From: Euperipatoides rowelli
Taxonomy: Eukaryota; Onychophora; Udeonychophora; Euonychophora; Peripatopsidae
Assembly (NCBI GenBank): GCA_003024985.2
Contig: PXIH01S0019494.1
Length of the DNA: 10,307 bases
Strand: one strand, 5' to 3'
Shown: positions 1 through 7,721 of the stretch, one piece after another
How positions within the stretch are numbered: the stretch's first letter is position 1
Layout: each line of letters opens with the position of its first letter
Notes under the pieces: model-generated
What the model was told of the DNA's origin: nothing
The model's database searches: none
What the model saw: only the letters and a program-made list of their open reading frames with translations
Position numbers and translations under genes: made by a program

Positions 1-43
1 TGTTCAGCGATGGCGCTATATACCTATGTTTTGACAAGAAATA

Positions 44-80
44 GGGGGGCGCCCTTGCTTGGTGTGGCGCCCTTGGTCGG
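44..80. repeat. GC-rich scrap with an 18-bp direct repeat
   Basis: The 10-mer GGCGCCCTTG occurs at 48-57 and again at 66-75, a period of 18 bases, inside a short GC-rich patch that contrasts with the AT-rich DNA to its right. It may be the edge of a transposable element whose rest lies left of the window. No terminal repeat or target duplication can be seen because the window starts here, so no family is assigned. Confidence 0.4.
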
Positions 81-90
81 CATTTTACGG

Positions 91-582
91 TATTATAATA
101 TTATTTTTAAATTTCTGTACTTAACATCTAAAATGTAAAATTTTATAAAAACTTTCCTGAAACGCAATTATTTTCTTTGAAACTTATATCCTGCAGCTGT
201 TTTGCTGATAAATGCAGTCACTTTAGTAGTGATTAAAATTGAGATGATCAAAATATTTACAAGCTTCTCAATTCCCATAAAACTTTTGTTTGTTGTTATT
301 TAGAAATCAATAACTTTCTTCCTATCATAAAATTTCTAAAAATAATAGTCTTTAAAAATAAAAATAAAAAATTCAATTGCTATACTTGCCAAATGGAAAA
401 AAAAAACAAATAAATGATACTACTTGTTAATGTTAGTCATGATTATCTGTAACTATCACTTAATAAAAGTTTTTTTGTTTAGTTTTTTCTTTGATGTCAT
501 TTTCACCTGAAAATTAACATTAAATAGTATGTTAAGAAAAAACAGCTTGTGTAATTACCAAAAATCTGAAGTCCAAATGTTT
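91..582. other. AT-rich DNA without recognisable features
   Basis: The stretch is rich in A and T runs, with stops in all frames. I see no coding signal, RNA gene, terminal repeat or tandem repeat in it. Confidence 0.6.
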
Positions 583-1062
583 ATTAATCAGGTTATTGGA
601 TGTCGGTCATATTTATTAATCAGGTTATAGGATGTCGGTCATATCGATTAATCAGGTTATTGGATGTCGGTCATATTTATTAATAAGGTTATTGGCTGTC
701 GGTCATATTTATTAATCAGGTTATAGGATGTCGGTCATATTGATTAATCAGGTTATTGGATGTCGGTCATATTGATTAAATAAGTTATTGGCTGTCGGTC
801 ATATTTATTAATCAGGTTATTGATTATTGGTCATATTAATTAATCAGGTTATTGGATGTTTGTCATATTGATTAATCAGGTTATTGGATGTCGGTCATAT
901 TTATTAATAAGGTTATTGGATGTCGGTCATATTGATTAATTAGGTTATTGTATGTCGATCATATTTATTATTCAGGTTATTGATTGTCGGTCATATTAAT
1001 TAATCAGGTTATTGGATGTTTGTCATATTGATTAATCAGGTTATTGAATGTCGGTAATATTG
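583..1062. repeat. 32-bp minisatellite, exactly 15 units
   Basis: The unit begins ATTAATCAGG and contains the core GGTTATTGGATGTCGGTCAT. Unit starts fall at 583, 615, 647, 679, 711, 743, 775, 807, 839, 871, 903, 935, 967, 999 and 1031. Every spacing is exactly 32 bases, so all differences between units are substitutions. The array ends cleanly at 1062, with only a trace of a further unit (ATTG). Shared variants show a higher-order pattern. Units 2 and 5 both carry TTATAGG, and units 4 and 7 both carry GGCTG (period 3 units). Units 8 and 13 have altered TTGATT cores, and the following units 9 and 14 both carry TGTTTGTCAT (period 5 units). The period is not a multiple of three and the array has stops in every frame, so it is not coding. 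Confidence 0.97.
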
Positions 1063-1094
1063 ATTGCATTTTGATAGATACAAAGTACATTGAC

Positions 1095-1116
1095 CAATGT
1101 TCTTCAAAGTGGGGTC
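1095..1116. mobile_element. Possible hAT-type terminal fragment
   Basis: The stretch starting CAATGTTCTTCAAAGTGGGG resembles the terminal inverted repeats of Charlie-like hAT transposons, which I recall in the general form CAGTG-TTCTCAAAGTGGGG. No matching opposite end or 8-bp duplication was found nearby, so this may be a truncated relic or a coincidence. Confidence 0.3.
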
Positions 1117-1238
1117 TCTGGGATGTTCAACTGGATGGGCTAGGAAAATACAACTTTATAAGAAATTTTCTTTTATCCTAGAAAGATCATATTTTCTCAT
1201 AAAAAATGAAAAGAAAATGAAAAGAACTTTGCTATAAA

Positions 1239-1253
1239 TATATATATATATAT
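1239..1253. repeat. Short TA microsatellite
   Basis: About seven TA dinucleotides in a row, followed by a T run. It has no visible function. Confidence 0.85.
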
Positions 1254-1657
1254 TTTTTAGGTACCGGTGAGAAAAGTTTTTAATATAGAACAAAGGATAA
1301 ACTGTAATTTCAAGATTACTTTAACTTTTAGATAGTTAGTTGATTTTTGAAAGATGTGAAGCTAGATAGTGAGCATGACTATCATATTCCATCTTTCATT
1401 TTTGTTTAACATTTAATAGGGATCAAAAGCATTTTGAATAGCTGTAGCCAGGGTCCCCCTCATCTGAATCAGGGCCCCAGGACAGTAAATCAAGACGGAG
1501 CCCCATACAACTTTTCGTTGCAGGGGACACTTGTTAGTCGGATTTGATAAGCTTTTTTTTGTATGAGAGTTTTTTTTCACTGCTCGTTGAATTTCTATGG
1601 ACTAGGGGTCCATTGTTTACAAGCCTATGGGGCTTCTTGTCCAGACCTATGGCCATT

Positions 1658-1669
1658 CCCCCCCCCCCC
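1658..1669. repeat. Poly-C run, 12 bases
   Basis: Twelve C residues in a row inside the hAT-type element. With the second run at 1770 it makes the minus strand G-rich in two places. Such runs are prone to slippage and sequencing error. Confidence 0.9.
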
Positions 1670-1769
1670 TGCTGCATCGACCTTAGTCGTAACTATGTAG
1701 TTTTTAATGGAAGTTGTTCATTCATGGGGTCTCCCCAGGCCCTGGGCCACAGGTCTACTGCCCCATTAT

Positions 1770-1780
1770 CCCCCCCCCCC
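1770..1780. repeat. Poly-C run, 11 bases
   Basis: Eleven C residues close to the right end of the hAT-type element, about 15 bases inside its terminal repeat. Confidence 0.9.
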
Positions 1781-1803
1781 TATGTAGGGGTCCTGGCTGT
1801 AGC

Positions 1804-2211
1804 ACATATTGTCACATCAAGATTTGCAGAAATAATGAAACATATTCAGTCACATCCCTCTCATTAATAATATTTTAGGTTTAGCTTATCTTATATTTAT
1901 ATTTTTATGTTTTATTTTTAATCTTTCTTTGAAACAATATAAAGAGTATCAGTATATAGTGTATATATAATTAAAAATAAACAATGAAAAATCAAGTCTT
2001 ATTCAACACTGTCATTCTAAGAACTATTTTAGCAAACCTTAACTTGAAGTACTATTAATTTATAAGGTTTTTAAAATGCATTATCTAGGAAGTGAAAAAG
2101 TAAAATCTGAATACTGAACCCATTCAGATACTGTATTTACTGAATTGAAGAAAAAAGAAATTTACTTTCATGTAAATTCAGGGTATTTCATGCATAATTG
2201 TTTTCAATTCT
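1804..2211. other. AT-rich DNA without recognisable features
   Basis: No coding, RNA or repeat signal is visible between the hAT-type element and the degenerate tandem array. Confidence 0.55.
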
Positions 2212-2845
2212 TGTGAAGAGAAGCCAGTCAACAGTGTTAGTTGTAAAAACACCTGAAGAGAATCCAGTCAGTAATGCTAGTTGATCAACTCCTATAAAGA
2301 GAAGTCAACAGTGTTACTTGTAAACCTCCCATGAAGAGAAACAACCGTGTTAGTAGTATAACTTCCATGAACAGAAACATCCATGTTAGTGGTACATCTC
2401 TCATGCGAGAAAAAGTCAGTAGTGTTAGTTGAACAACTGCCAGGAAGAGAATATAGTCAGTAGTGTTAGTTGAACAAGGCCCATGAAAAGAGTCAGCACT
2501 CAGCAGTGCTATTTGCACAAGTCTTGTGAAAAAGAAGCAAGTCAACAGTAATAGTTGAACAATCTCTGCCCGTGTTAGCTGTACAACATCCATGAAGAGA
2601 AAATAATCAGTAATGTTATTGAACATCTCTAATGAAGATATGATCAGCAGTATTAGTTATACAACTTCCATGAAGAGAAAATATTCAATAATGTTAGTTG
2701 AAGATGATCAGCATGGAAGTTGTACAACTTCCATGAGGAGAAAAAAAGTCAATGTTAGTTGAACAACTTCCATGAAGAAATGATAGTCAGCAGTGTTATT
2801 TACAAGTTCCAAGAAGATAAAATAATCCGTAATGTTAGTTCAAAC
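2212..2845. repeat. Degenerate ~40-bp tandem array, about 16 units
   Basis: Each unit has roughly the order CATGAAGAGAAAA, GTCAGTAGTGTTAGTTG, AACAACTTC. The GTTAGTT anchor, often mutated, recurs near 2236, 2276, 2313, 2349, 2385, 2424, 2465, 2508, 2550, 2574, 2615, 2652, 2694, 2754, 2795 and 2834. Spacings are mostly 36-43 bases, with one of about 24 and one of about 60. The array is much older or less constrained than the 32-bp array, because it is full of indels as well as substitutions. An open stretch of about 110 codons on the minus strand over part of the array is a by-product of the repeat and not a gene. Confidence 0.88.
2712..2735. repeat. Perfect 24-bp palindrome in the tandem array
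   Basis: The left arm CATGGAAGTTGT is followed at once by its exact reverse complement ACAACTTCCATG, with no spacer. The right arm is the normal orientation of the array motif ACAACTTCCATGA, so the left arm is an inverted piece of the same unit. It lies in the one unit of about 60 bases, which suggests a local inverted duplication. Confidence 0.9.
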
Positions 2846-2897
2846 CCCACTACAAAATATGACGAGAAATATGACATTTACAAACCTTAAACTTCTT

Positions 2898-2918
2898 GCA
2901 CAATAATTATTATTGTGC
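2898..2918. repeat. Perfect 10-bp inverted repeat with 1-base centre
   Basis: GCACAATAAT, then T, then ATTATTGTGC. It could form a hairpin or cruciform, but no T run or gene lies beside it, so no terminator or regulatory role is supported. Confidence 0.8.
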
Positions 2919-3570
2919 TATTGAGTTATGCACTGTAAAATATGCATGTTGATGTCTGTGCCGTAAAGCATGTATGTTAATGGACTATAACTGCTTTCGA
3001 TTCTATTTACCATTAAAAATAGACATTTTAAGTAATGTTTTAAGTTTATGATCTTTTACATTATTTTTTTTTTAAAAAAATGGAGAACATGAAACTCATA
3101 CACATTAAAAACGAAATGACATCAATATTTAGATTAATAATTTTGACTAATAAATAATAATTTACATTATTATAAAATGAATTAGATTTATAGATGTTGT
3201 TTGCTTTATAAGCTAATTTCCTGAAATATAATAAGGAGAGGCAACAATTATTTCTAATTTGTAATCTGAAAATTTCCATTTGAGAGAAATAAGTATCTTT
3301 ATTATAGTCATTAAACAAGGTAAAAAGTATATATTTTATTTTTCAAATAATTAATTTTGAACTTTGATTTCTTTTTGTCTTACATACATATTTATTTTAC
3401 TACAGCATTAATTAATATATTTTATCTAAAACTTTCTGCCAATTTGCATATAGAGTATAAATAATTCACCGGTTTTAATTAACATTTCTTTAATTTATTC
3501 ATGTATAAAATAACATGAAACCAAATTTAAATCACAGTCTAGTTGAATGGATAAATATAACCTATTCCAT
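2919..3570. other. AT-rich DNA without recognisable features
   Basis: Long A/T runs dominate. A minus-strand open stretch of about 85 codons at 3061-3318 has a composition (Asn, Tyr, Lys, Ile, Phe) expected by chance from AT-rich DNA, and no domain is recognised in it. Confidence 0.55.
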
Positions 3571-3860
3571 GGGATTTTGAATGAAGGAATAGTATGGCTA
3601 CTGGGGATGGATAGCATATGAACAGCAGAAACACGTGTTACCAGGTGTTTTGTCTGAATTTGTGGATGAGGGTCTGTGTGATGTCAGCATTTCAAGATGG
3701 CTGCCATAACAGAGAGCTTATGCAATTTGTGGGATTTTGAATGAAAGAATACTGTGACTACTGTGATGCATAGCATATGAAGACACCATTGTGTTTTAAC
3801 GGAATTTCTGGCCAAAGGTCTGCATGAATCAGCATTTCAAGATGGCCACCAGAACAGACA
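3571..3860. repeat. Two tandem copies of a ~150-bp repeat with CAAGATGGC core
   Basis: Copy A (3571-3730) and copy B (from 3731) both begin GGGATTTTGAATGAA and share AGCATATGAA in the middle. Near their ends both share CAGCATTTCAAGATGGC (3685-3701 and 3830-3846). The starts are 160 bases apart but the distal motifs are 145 apart, so copy B lacks about 15 internal bases. The cores CAAGATGGCTGCC (3693) and CAAGATGGCCACC (3838) resemble the YY1 consensus AAGATGGCGGC, but that is a resemblance only. There is no open frame through either copy. No terminal repeat or target duplication was found, so the family is unknown. Confidence 0.85.
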
Positions 3861-3879
3861 CCAATATCTTTCTTTCTCT

Positions 3880-4183
3880 CTAACTCATTTTAGTACATTT
3901 TATTTATTTATTTATATGTTTATTTATATAACTCAAGTTACAAGATAAAAGTAATCATACAATTACAATTCTTTTGTTTAAGTTTATTTCCCTAAAAGAA
4001 GGATGTAAAACTCAAATTACAGCACTTTTAATAAAGAGATAACAAAAAAAAAATAGTGTAATAAGCACAAAAATTTAAAGATGTTGAGATGTTGATGATT
4101 TCTTATCCATCATATGTTATGGGATTAGTCAATCTGATGATAGAATTTTAGACCTTTTGTGCATCTTTGTTTAGTCATGTTGC
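3880..4183. other. AT-rich DNA with a short TTTA-rich run
   Basis: A run of TTTA-like repeats lies around 3899-3930. The remainder shows no coding, RNA or transposon signal. Confidence 0.55.
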
Positions 4184-4700
4184 TTAGTATACTGTTAAAT
4201 GGTGATGTTTCGATTGTTTGTGATCTGTGATTCCCAACATTTCTTTTGCTTTTGCGGTCAACAGCCACAATTCAGGAAAGACTAAGAAAATCATGTTAGC
4301 GCCTCTTTCTTTTGAGTTATATTAACTACACTGCCGAGTGCTTTCATTGCTCTGTTCTCTTGTTCAAGAGCCTTATATGCACCTAAACAACAAAACAGTA
4401 ATTTTATATTATTAACTACCCAATTTCCTCTCAAAAACCTATTCCACAAGACTTGGTATTTGATTTCTAGCTGTCTCATGTATGCTAAGTGCCATGCAAT
4501 TATGCTTGAGTAGTTAATCAAATCAAGAGTGAAAAAGTACTTAACAACTTTTCTAGTGATGCAAATGTAACTGCCAGTTTTCTGATCATATGGATCAGAT
4601 AAATAACAGCAGAATGTCTACCATATGAATATATTCCAGAGAAACCCTCAGTGTTGGCTTTTCTTGTGATTCTGTGTCCTCAAATGCATCGAATTTGACT
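4184..4700 (-). pseudogene. Broken copy of a conserved uncharacterised invertebrate repeat domain
   Basis: Read on the minus strand, the frame is open from about 4700 with KFDAFEDTESQEKPTLR and YIHMVDILLLFI, then reaches stops. All three frames share the next stretch, with NWQLHL in one, ASLEKLL in another and KYFFTLD in the third. From 4521 to 4294 it is clean, with LINYSSIIAWHLAYMRQLE, VLWNRFLRGNWVV and ALEQENRAMKALG. After a stop it continues one frame over (4294-4184) with FLVFPELW, AKAKEMLGI and KHHHLTVY. From memory, this order (a W-HL-Y/MRQLE block, NWVV, EQ-NR and a terminal HH-LT) belongs to a protein region found in many copies in cnidarian, mollusc and echinoderm genomes without an assigned function. 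It is usually taken as part of a mobile or amplified gene. The left end seen here is probably not the true C-terminus. Non-functional in this copy. Confidence 0.6.
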
Positions 4701-5480
4701 TAATTAACAAAAGCTTTAAAAACGAATTAGACTTTAAAATTGAAACAGTCACAACTTATGACTTTGAAAACCTTTATACAAATTTACCTCATGAATTAAT
4801 TATTGTGGCTATCTCTAATATTTTTTTTTAATTTTTACCAGTAAGCCTAAAATTTAAAATTGGCAATGTTAACTATAATTTTAATTTAACACAAATAATT
4901 GATATTTTTTAATTTTGCCTTGATATTATATTTATGTCTACAATATCTTCAAAAGACAATATAAAGGCATTCCACAAGGGGTCAATTTTGGGGTTGGGGT
5001 TGCAAATTTATTCCTTTATTTTAATGAAAATAGATTTTTAGAAAAAAACAGGACATAAAATAATAGCTAAGAGGTTTATTGATGACATAATTTTATTTAA
5101 TTCTTGTAAGGAGGGTTTTGATTTAGACATTTATCCAAGGGAGTTAAACCTTAAAAGAGTTGGTAATAATAACCAAAAAGCAATTTTTTTTAATTTGGAA
5201 ATAGACTTAGAAAGTAAAACAATTAAAAAGTAAGATAAAAGAAGGGACTACAAGTTTAAATTAATTAGTCTTCCACATAAATATAGTAATATCTCTTTAA
5301 GGATAACAGAAAATGTATTCATTAGTGAAATAATTAGAATTATTAACATCTGTAATAGGGGATGATTTATTTTTAATTTAACTATTTGGAAAATGGCTAT
5401 TCTGAGGATTATTTAGACTGTCTATAATAAAAATCATCATAAATTTATTAAACTTTTGTACAAATATTGTTTCTAATTTT
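4691..5480 (+). pseudogene. Decayed Penelope-like reverse transcriptase
   Basis: The plus-strand frame from about 4691 runs to 5400 with stops (4829, 4910, 5231, 5363, 5402), except for an excursion into the next frame at about 4939-5055. Recognisable blocks follow the order of an RT palm. TTYDFENLYTNLPHELI (Asp at 4760, motif A) comes first, then YKGIPQGVNFG with ANLFLYF (4960-5022, motif B), then AKRFIDDIILF (5066-5098, catalytic FIDD, motif C). FFNLEIDL, DKRRDYKFKLISLPH, SNIS and VFISEIIRI (5315-5341) follow. The last blocks match, from memory, the KR-DF, SNI and VYISQLIR series of Penelope-like and related animal RTs. Weak similarity (HHKFIKLLYKY, in another frame) continues to about 5470. 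No GIY-YIG endonuclease is visible downstream. Inactive, with both Asp residues of FIDD still present. It abuts the minus-strand fossil near 4690-4705. Confidence 0.72.
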
Positions 5481-5949
5481 GAAGTTTATTTAGTTAAAAT
5501 TTGGACTATAAACTTTACTTGTTTTTTTAATTTTGGAATTTTAAGTTTTATTTGTAAAAAATGGAAGTTAAATGCAGCAATTTTTCTCTAGTTTGGGGGA
5601 AATATAAAGCTTTATTTTTTGAAATTTAACTATTGGATTTGTCCTTTATGTACGCTAATTATTTGAATTCATTACGGATTGAGATTTTTTGCTATAATAT
5701 TAATTATAGTATTATTAGGCTCTGTATGACCTTACATTTTAATTCACTAGTCTAACTTTCATATAATTATTTTGATGTTTTTATGTTATTTTTTAGCTTA
5801 ATTTGTCTTGCTTAAGTTGACAAAGCTTGAATTAACATTAGAGTTCTTCAGGTTTTGTTCTTTGAAAGCATGTGGACAATGTTTTTATCTTCTATGATTG
5901 TAGTTGAGTTACCAGTCTAGGTCGAGTCACCAGTTTTTATTTTATTTCT
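5481..5949. other. AT-rich DNA without recognisable features
   Basis: This could be the 3' part of the Penelope-like relic, but no endonuclease motif or terminal repeat is visible. An imperfect palindromic stretch TAATATTAATTATAGTATTA lies near 5696. Confidence 0.5.
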
Positions 5950-6047
5950 ATGGATGGATAGATGGTTGGATGGATGGACGGACGGACGGATGAATGGATG
6001 GACGGACAGATGGATGGATGGATGGATAGATAGATAGATAGATAGTG
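5950..6047. repeat. Compound tetranucleotide microsatellite (GGAT/GGAC/GATA)
   Basis: ATGG-type repeats interrupted by GGAC triplets of units run from about 5950 and turn into a clean GATA run at about 6026-6044. The reverse strand reads as a Ser-Ile-His-Pro low-complexity peptide, an artefact of the repeat. It lies upstream of the LINE and may mark its 5' boundary. Confidence 0.93.
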
Positions 6048-6331
6048 GATACTGGGCGAGTCGGACATGTTTTCACTCTCTCTCCTAAGTCGGCAATACT
6101 TTAACATTGCTTTTTTCTTTGACTCAAGTTTATCGTTAGCAAAAATTATTTCCGTTTTGGACCTGGGCATAAGTTAACATTTATAATCTCCATAAGGAGG
6201 CCCATCTATACATTCTAGGATAGTCCAACATCAGAGAGATTCTATCATTTTCTTTTAATTATTATTTTATAAACACCTTTATGTCTATCAGCCTTGGCTT
6301 GCTAGCAACTTAAAGGTGGATAGCCAGATCT
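6048..6331 (+). other. Possible 5' untranslated part of the LINE, or flank
   Basis: This stretch between the microsatellite and the ORF1 start is of more even composition than the AT-rich DNA around it. I find no promoter motif, tRNA-like A/B boxes or target duplication, so I cannot say where the element begins. A stop codon in the ORF1 frame at 6311 means ORF1 does not start earlier. Confidence 0.35.
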
Positions 6332-7648
6332 ATGGATGTATGCAAGATGGCAAGAACTGCACAATCAGAAAATGTTTCTGATAAAGTATCATGGGATGAT
6401 TTCCAGATGGAAACAGAGGGCCAGTTTAGCACTCAATCTTCAGTACCATTGGAATTTTCTTAGAGTCAGACCGTGTACACTTTAGCACAAAATTTGCCAT
6501 CAGATGAAAATGAGTTTTCATCCTGTGAGTCACAAGCACTTACGACCTTGCAGAATGAATCTGCAACTCATTTTATCTTGTTAAGATCATCAGCCGATGA
6601 ACTTGCAGCCCCTGCCCACAACTCACAGCAGGCCCAGGCTGTTTTGGTTACAGGCACCCAGCTTGCCCCTGATGGACTACTGGCTGACCAAGCAGAAGCC
6701 ACTTTGATGGCTTCCTGCCACGCTGATGCAGTTCCTCCCATACCAATGAAGGAATTGCCTCAGCTGGGGCAGTTTTCGAGTCTACAAAAAAATTTGCCCT
6801 TCTTCTCTGTTTCTAACGGTACAGAAAGGCACCTACTTCTTTAGACTATAATTTTTTAAAAGATGGTTCAATCCCATAAATTTTTTCTAGTATTAATAAT
6901 TCTTCAAATACGACCAATTTTTCTTTTTTACCTTCATCACCGATTGTTAAAAAATTAATTTTGTCACTCCTAAAAGTACTGTCTTCTTGTCACAAAACAA
7001 TACTAATGAGCTGACACAAACAAATGATACTGTCAAACCTTTAACATTAACTAATAATACGTCAGCATTAGGTAAGGCATCTTCTTACATAACTTTTGCA
7101 CAAATTGTAGCGCCTAAGGCAATTGTTGATTCTATTCCTACCAAAGGAACCACACCTGATTGCAGTCTATTGGTGGAAAGGATTAAAGGGTCAAACTTTG
7201 ATGACTATGCCCGGGCTATTGAAACAATTTCAGGTAAAAAATCTATTGTATTTATCGGCCAAAGCCCAGACGACCAACAGCAGGTTTTGGCCTTTCTAGA
7301 AAAGCCAGACTTGTAGTAAAAACAGTTTCAACTGGCATAATCATCAAAGGCAAATGGTTGGGGGTCACACATAGTTGTCAGTCAGCTATCAAATTAATTA
7401 TAAGCAACGTGTGGCCTTTTATCCCAGACAATTTAATTATTAAGGCCTGTTCTAATTTTGTTTCTACAGTATATGATGGATTAAGGAGAATTCACAGCTC
7501 TACTAGGTCTCAAGATTTTAAACACCTTTTAAGTTTCCAAAGAGGACTGCTAATTACTCCACACAATAATACTCAGATTCCTGATCAAGTAACTGTTTAT
7601 ACGAACAACAGATGATATAACCTCCTTATGTCTGCCTCTGGTTTAATT

Positions 7649-7690
7649 TGTTATAAATGCAAACAAGCAGGACATATTGCCTCTGTTTGT
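7649..7690 (+). other. CCHC zinc knuckle of ORF1
   Basis: CYKCKQAGHIASVC fits C-x2-C-x4-H-x4-C exactly, with Cys at 7649, 7658 and 7688 and His at 7673. This is the nucleic-acid-binding knuckle typical of ORF1 or Gag proteins. It is in frame with the preceding RRM-like block apart from one stop at 7613. Confidence 0.93.
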
Positions 7691-7701
7691 AAACTACATT
7701 G

Positions 7702-7721
7702 CACACACACACACACACACA
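7702..7721. repeat. (CA)10 microsatellite inside LINE ORF1
   Basis: Ten CA units lie 11 bases after the zinc knuckle and read as alternating Thr-His. The frame before and after the run is the same, so slippage here has not shifted the reading frame relative to the downstream tail (QAAHDKSHKI). Confidence 0.95.

Larger units (their letters stand above)
1441..1803. mobile_element. Non-autonomous hAT-type element (MITE) with 8-bp target duplication
   Basis: An element of 347 bases (1449-1795) starts CAGGGTCCCC and ends AGGGGTCCTG, so its ends are imperfect inverted repeats of about 10 bases. It is flanked by the same 8-mer, GCTGTAGC, at 1441-1448 and 1796-1803. An 8-bp duplication with CAG..CTG-type ends is the signature of hAT transposition. 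Subterminal CAGGGCC motifs also recur in inverted orientation (left near 1471, right near 1739). The interior is GC-richer than its surroundings and holds two long C runs. There is no transposase reading frame, so the element would have depended on an enzyme supplied elsewhere. The perfect duplication suggests a more recent insertion than the decayed coding fossils in this window. Confidence 0.78.

Noticed and set aside
583-1062. Regular 32-bp repeats as a CRISPR array
   Set aside because: The units are directly adjacent with no unique spacers, there are no cas genes, and the surrounding elements are eukaryotic.
1251-1272. TTTTTTAG followed by GTACCGGTGAG as splice sites
   Set aside because: There is no coding exon on either side, and such short matches are common in AT-rich DNA.
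1544-1867. Plus-strand open stretch of 107 codons
   Set aside because: It runs through the poly-C tracts of the hAT-type element and past its right border and target duplication. No domain is recognisable.
2285-2626. Minus-strand open stretch of 113 codons with Leu/Phe-rich repeats
   Set aside because: It is a translation of the degenerate tandem array. The peptide repeats follow the DNA repeat with its indels, so it is a by-product.
2898-2918. Inverted repeat as a transcription terminator
   Set aside because: It has no gene next to it and no T run after it, and intrinsic terminators of that kind do not apply in a eukaryotic nuclear context.
3061-3318. Minus-strand open stretch of 85 codons
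   Set aside because: Its residue composition is what AT-rich noncoding DNA gives, it has no domain, and it has no supporting neighbours.
5937-6170. Minus-strand open stretch with Ser-Ile-His-Pro repeats
   Set aside because: The repeats are the tetranucleotide microsatellite read as protein.
7649-7690. Zinc knuckle as part of a retroviral or LTR-element Gag
   Set aside because: No protease, RT-RNase H-integrase order or long terminal repeats are seen. An APE-type endonuclease follows instead, which fits a LINE.
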